From NCBI GenBank assembly GCA_963965975.1, contig OZ014411.1, positions 7,363,001-7,427,000 of the forward strand: a stretch of 64,000 nt of DNA. Direction: 5' to 3'. Both the position numbers and the translations under genes were made by a program. Shown here piece by piece: positions 59,701 through 64,000 of the stretch. How positions within the stretch are numbered: position 1 is the stretch's first letter; each line of letters opens with the position of its first letter. Under the pieces are notes generated by a model. The model searched no databases and had not been told where the DNA came from. It worked only from the letters and a program-made list of their open reading frames with translations. The stretch comes from Xestospongia bergquistia (Eukaryota; Porifera; Demospongiae; Haplosclerida; Petrosiidae).

Positions 59701-62700
59701 GTAATGCCCTCTAACAGTAGACCTATTAAAATACCCACTGACCTTTTGTAGGAAGACAAAAACAATGTCATTTAGTAATCTTGCTTAAATATGATCACTT
59801 AGGATATTTTGTCATCCTAATACCCCTTCTAAAGGTCAAAATACAATTATATTACTAATAATTATGATTAAAATTATTATATCTGTGATATCTGCTTTAT
59901 CTATAGAGTTTATAGCAGTAGCTAATAATTCAAGATGCATTAATGGTGCAATAAGACTAAATCCACTTAATGAGTCACTACTAGCACCTACTCAAGGATT
60001 AGTTGAAATCTGTATTGCTGGAAGATGGAACAGAACATGTTCATCTAATATTAGTAATGATGATGCTAGAGCTCTTTGTACAATAATGGGACTACCATCA
60101 AATAGTAAGTTCATTTTGAAACAGAAATATGTACCATGTATTTCAATTAAAAGTCTGCTCACATTAATTTCTTCTAACTTTGGCATTTGTTTTTCTGCCA
60201 TGATTTTACCTTTTCTTCAATCACATTTTATTCCAATAGTACTTCCTCTGCATTGAAAATCTGCAAATATATATTATTTATATGTTTAAAAATTATACGT
60301 TTGTGACCAAAGTATTACTGTAAAACCATATTATTGTAATAAAGACATGATAAAAGTTATTTTAATAATCTACTAGATCAAATTTAACAAATTAGATTTT
60401 CGACGTCTATTTGCTCTTAAAGTGTTATATTATAAAAAGAAATAATCAGAAAATTGTACTAGTTTATAACTACAAGTACTTGTAGCATTGAGAGTTAATA
60501 TAATAATATTATTATCTAATAGATTTATATATATAATTACTAACCATTAAATTTATTGCTTAATACATATCCATCACTTCTACTATTTCTTCTTTGTAGT
60601 TGTAGGAACAGCTATAGCAGCCTTTATAGCTAGTTCTGGCATTACAACACTTCAATGTAATCCTTTTGTTGCCAGTTCATTAAGAGATTGTACAATACAA
60701 CAAGGGACTTGTTCTGAATCTGTTGTGGCTGCAATTGCTTGTGGTAGCTCTGTTATTACTGGTGAGCTGTAATATATTTTTGTGACAAGCAGTATAGTAA
60801 GTCTGTTATCTCATAAAGCATTTTAAGTAAAAGGAACTCATATTGACATAAAAAGTGAAAGAAATTGTCCTATGCTAGTCATATTACTATTTTTATATAC
60901 ACAATTGAGCAACATCTCACAAAAAGACTAACTGTAGTGAATGCTGGTTGTTTTACAGTACTTTTTCCAGGTTCATTCCACTGTAGCCTTAAATACAATT
61001 AATAAAACTATCCTTTCTACACCATAAATACAGTTTGTATAAAACAGAAGCACAAATAAAAAACTAGCATGGAAAAAAGTAGGCATTAGTACTAAACCTT
61101 CACACTTCTCTCCCCCTTCTAATTTTTCTGTCAAAGTGGTTTCTCCAAACTAACGATATATGAGCCTATTGATAAGATTGATGGTAGATTTAAAAGAGTG
61201 TTCAGTAAAGTTAGCATCCTTTAAGTTACATTAAATGAAATAGTTTAAATTAATATATTATTTATTATTTATTATCGATTGCAATACTAATTTCATTTAT
61301 AGTATTTCCTGTTCTTGATGTTACTCAAAGTGCTACCCCTACTGCTACTCCAAGTTTAAATGATAACAATCAGTTACATACTTTGTATATAGTGTTTGGT
61401 ATATCACTGGGTGCAGTAGTAATCTTTATAACATTGATACTGTTGCTCATACTAATAATAAAAATCCGGAAAAAAATTGCTAGAAGAACAATTCAGAGAA
61501 ATGATTTCTATAGAACACGAAATGGTTCATCATATGATCGATATGTTAATAATATAGCACTCTCTTCTACAATTTTATCAAGTAAGTTATCAAGATAAAA
61601 TTAGATGCACATGAATACATTAATGGAATAAATTCTGACTGCAAAATATGAACATTATTACTCGAAAAGTTATAGGTAAACATCCTTCTCTTGCAGAGGT
61701 TATTTTTTATGTAACTACTCCTTCCTGCTAACTCATTATCATTATTACATAGGGAATATGTCAACTATAGTAAAAGAAGATTTTTTAGAAAATTTAGAAT
61801 CATCAGGACTAATTATTCCTTACAGTCATCTCAGACTTTTAGACTGTGTAGGTCAAGGTATGTAACTGTACACACATGACAATCAATTATATTGTAATTT
61901 CATACAGGAGAATTTGGTCTGGTATATAAAGCTCATTTATTTGATGAACAAGGAATACCTACTGATGTAGCTGTCAAGACACTTAAAGGTCAGTAAGTGA
62001 GTAGCAACAAATAAAATAACTGCAAATGATAAGTATAGTCACGACATCATTATAAAATTGTATAATGAGAAATGATATTTGAAGTATACAAATTATTTGG
62101 CTTTAATTTAACACAGTTTGTTATTAACTTAATAAAAAATAGATATGCATATTCATATCAATAGCATATTTCAACTTATAGGTTTTTATTCTCAGGATGA
62201 TGTTGATGATTTATTAGTTGAAAGTCTTAAAATGAAACAACTGAATCACTCTAATGTAATGACACTTGAAGGAGTCTGTGTTGATGCTGGACCTGCACCT
62301 TTTATTGTACTTCCATACATGGCAGGTATGTGTTATTTTAGTTATGCTATATATATTCAGTTTAGTAAAGATTATGACTATATATGTAGCAGCTTTCAAA
62401 CTTATAGACTATAGTCCAGTTACTTCAAATTTTCATATAATTATACATATTGTTTACATTTATTGTATTTTATTTCATTGTTTTAATTATCACTAACGCA
62501 TATAACTTAACAATCACCTCAAATGATAAATTTTTTCATGTACAGCAGCTTAAAAATAATTTATATCTCAAATTTAATCCAAAAATATCAATAGAGGTCT
62601 GTATAGTTTAAACCAGCCACTTTAGACATCATATATGAACATCATTCTAGCATATAACTTAAAATTCATCTCACTAAAATTTTAGCAACCATCATTATAA

Positions 62701-63826
62701 TAATGAATCCAAAAAAAGATCATTTATAATTTATTTAGGAGGCAACTTGTTAAGTTATTTGAAGAGAAACCGGGATACCCTTTCTGATGAACAAGATGTA
62801 AAATAATCTAGTGAAAATCAACACATTGTGATTTTAATTCTTACAATAATTTAGAAAGAAAAAATTGAAATTCAACTACTGTCAATGTGTCTACAAATAG
62901 CTAAAGGTATGGAATATATAGCTGAACAAAACCTTCTACACAGAGATTTAGCAGCAAGAAATTGTATGTAAGTTCAATCTTGCAGTCAATGATCATCTTT
63001 ATTTATTCTGTTGCTAAAACACATCAACATATAAATGTACTAACGAACAGATCACCATTCAACAATACTTACTTAGTAATTGTTCTTGTCTTTTTAAATG
63101 TTCTTGATATAGGATTGATTATCAAGGTATTATTAAGGTTTCAGACTTCGGACTATCTAAAAGTTTGTATGAAAAGATGTACTTCAGACAGGATAAAAAT
63201 GATGGAGTTAAACTGCCTATCAAATGGATGGCAATTGAGAGTATTGATGATGGAATATTCTCAGAAAAAACTGATGTGGTAAATTAGTTTAAATTTTAAA
63301 ATATGTCACTAAACTAATTAACATTATTTCTGGTATATTATTTAGTGGTCTTATGGAGTGACATGTTGGGAAATATTTAGTGGTGGAAAGGTTCCATATG
63401 GAGGACTTACTCCAATGAGTCTGCTTAAAATGTTACAAGAAGGTTATCGTATGGATAAACCAAACAATACAGCATGCTCACAAAATACGTCAGTTATCAA
63501 AAAATAGAACTATTATATAACTGCAATAGTATTTTTTACTTAGTTTACAATGATTAATGATTTGATTCTCTATCCTCTCTTTACATAGGTATGAATCAGT
63601 AATGTTACAATGTTGGAATAGTTCACCTGATGAGAGACCTACCTTCTCAAATTTGGTGGCTACTATTGAGAACTTGTTAACATCAATGGCTAATTACATT
63701 GACTTCAATCAGTTCACATTAGAAATTGAAGAACAGAAAGGTTAAGTTATATTTACATGTTGTTTGATTATTTTCATAATGCAGAAAATAGCAGACAAAA
63801 CTGATAAGGGATCATCTAAGCTGTGA
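54903..63826 (+). CDS. RTK4: most diverged paralogue, complete
   Basis: Exons: 54903-54966, 55122-55292, 55946-56104, 56764-56897, 57179-57478, 57578-57818, 57883-58104, 58192-58276, 58402-58493, 58586-58750, 59907-60104, 60600-60761, 61303-61581, 61753-61857, 61908-61988, 62182-62325, 62739-62797, 62855-62967, 63113-63278, 63346-63488, 63589-63740 and 63792-63826; 1,089 residues, in frame at every junction. Same domains. The NIDO patch is very different ([18 protein letters not shown]), as are the second SRCR ([14 protein letters not shown]) and the linker ([13 protein letters not shown]). The membrane segment reads [20 protein letters not shown]. The kinase keeps [21 protein letters not shown] and [10 protein letters not shown] but lacks three residues after the hinge ([11 protein letters not shown]). 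For exon 22 the acceptor AAAATAG is needed to keep the frame ([11 protein letters not shown]). Retaining the last intron would give a stop at TAA 63743-63745. Confidence 0.9.
56697..56741. repeat. (AT)n microsatellite in RTK4 intron 3
   Basis: About 22 uninterrupted AT units directly before the NIDO exon acceptor; absent from the other copies. Confidence 0.9.
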
Positions 63827-64000
63827 AAAAAAGACTAAAATAATTTTTAAGTGATCATTAATTCATTGTATACCAATTATTACTTGATACTTGAAAAAAG
63901 AATAAAGAAAGTCTCTTGATTAGACCACAGCGAGGTTAAGCACTTTAGTGCATTTCGTTTTTATTGGAAGGTTCTTTAAGAAAAATTAGAAAAAGTCCTT
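63827..64000. other. RTK4 3' flank
   Basis: Non-coding, AT-rich. ATAAAGAAAG near 63902 may belong to a polyadenylation region. Whether another RTK copy follows cannot be seen. Confidence 0.4.

Noticed and set aside
59526-59771. 81-codon minus-strand open frame in RTK4 intron 10
   Set aside because: No known motif, present only in this copy, and the matching region of RTK1 and RTK2 is not open.
63915-63950. 5S rRNA-like words (GACCACAGCGAGGTTAAGCAC)
   Set aside because: The match is too short, and the rest of a 5S gene with its internal control region is absent.

Overview
The window looks like nuclear DNA of an early-branching animal, most likely a demosponge such as Amphimedon. It is strongly AT-rich, has short GT-AG introns and many small phase-1 exons. 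Most of it is a tandem family of receptor tyrosine kinases (RTKs) with a SRCR/NIDO/somatomedin-B ectodomain; large RTK expansions of this kind are known from sponges. The species is inferred from gene content and was not tested.

Bases 1-5.6 kb are a graveyard of mobile elements. They hold a small transposase-like fragment, an ankyrin-like relic and a scrambled piggyBac transposase split by a Penelope-like retroelement, with two diverged copies of a 210-bp repeat on either side. From 5,962 to 10,403 runs the 3' part of a multi-exon gene on the + strand (374 codons visible, reading frame continuous over nine exons) that I could not identify. A 2.6-kb hAT transposon with a perfect 8-bp target duplication sits at 10,889-13,534, with its BED-type transposase broken.

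From 14 kb to the end there are four head-to-tail paralogous RTK genes, all on the + strand: RTK1 14,827-24,336, RTK2 25,713-35,306, RTK3 39,874-50,637 and RTK4 54,903-63,826. Each can be followed exon by exon (22 exons, 21 in RTK3) with the frame kept at every junction, giving proteins of 1,093, 1,089, 1,114 and 1,089 residues. The architecture is signal peptide, SRCR, NIDO, basic linker, somatomedin-B, two SRCR-like modules, Thr-rich stalk, one membrane helix, and a tyrosine kinase with intact P-loop, [12 protein letters not shown] and DFG. All four look functional.

The copies differ in instructive ways. RTK3 has turned its intron 20 into coding sequence. RTK3 and RTK4 carry kinase segments that look converted from other copies. 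RTK3 has lost the upstream block shared by the others. A decayed kinase exon lies downstream of RTK2 and RTK3. The ectodomain varies in short patches while the kinase is nearly constant, so the set is probably a family of receptors with differing ligand surfaces feeding one type of signal.

Between RTK2 and RTK3 lies a pogo/Tigger-type transposase gene (- strand) interrupted by a 493-bp insertion. Behind its last large exon is a 96-bp minisatellite in which each unit forms a small in-frame exon. Between RTK3 and RTK4 are microsatellites, a 255-bp inverted-repeat element absent from the matching place after RTK2, and non-coding DNA.
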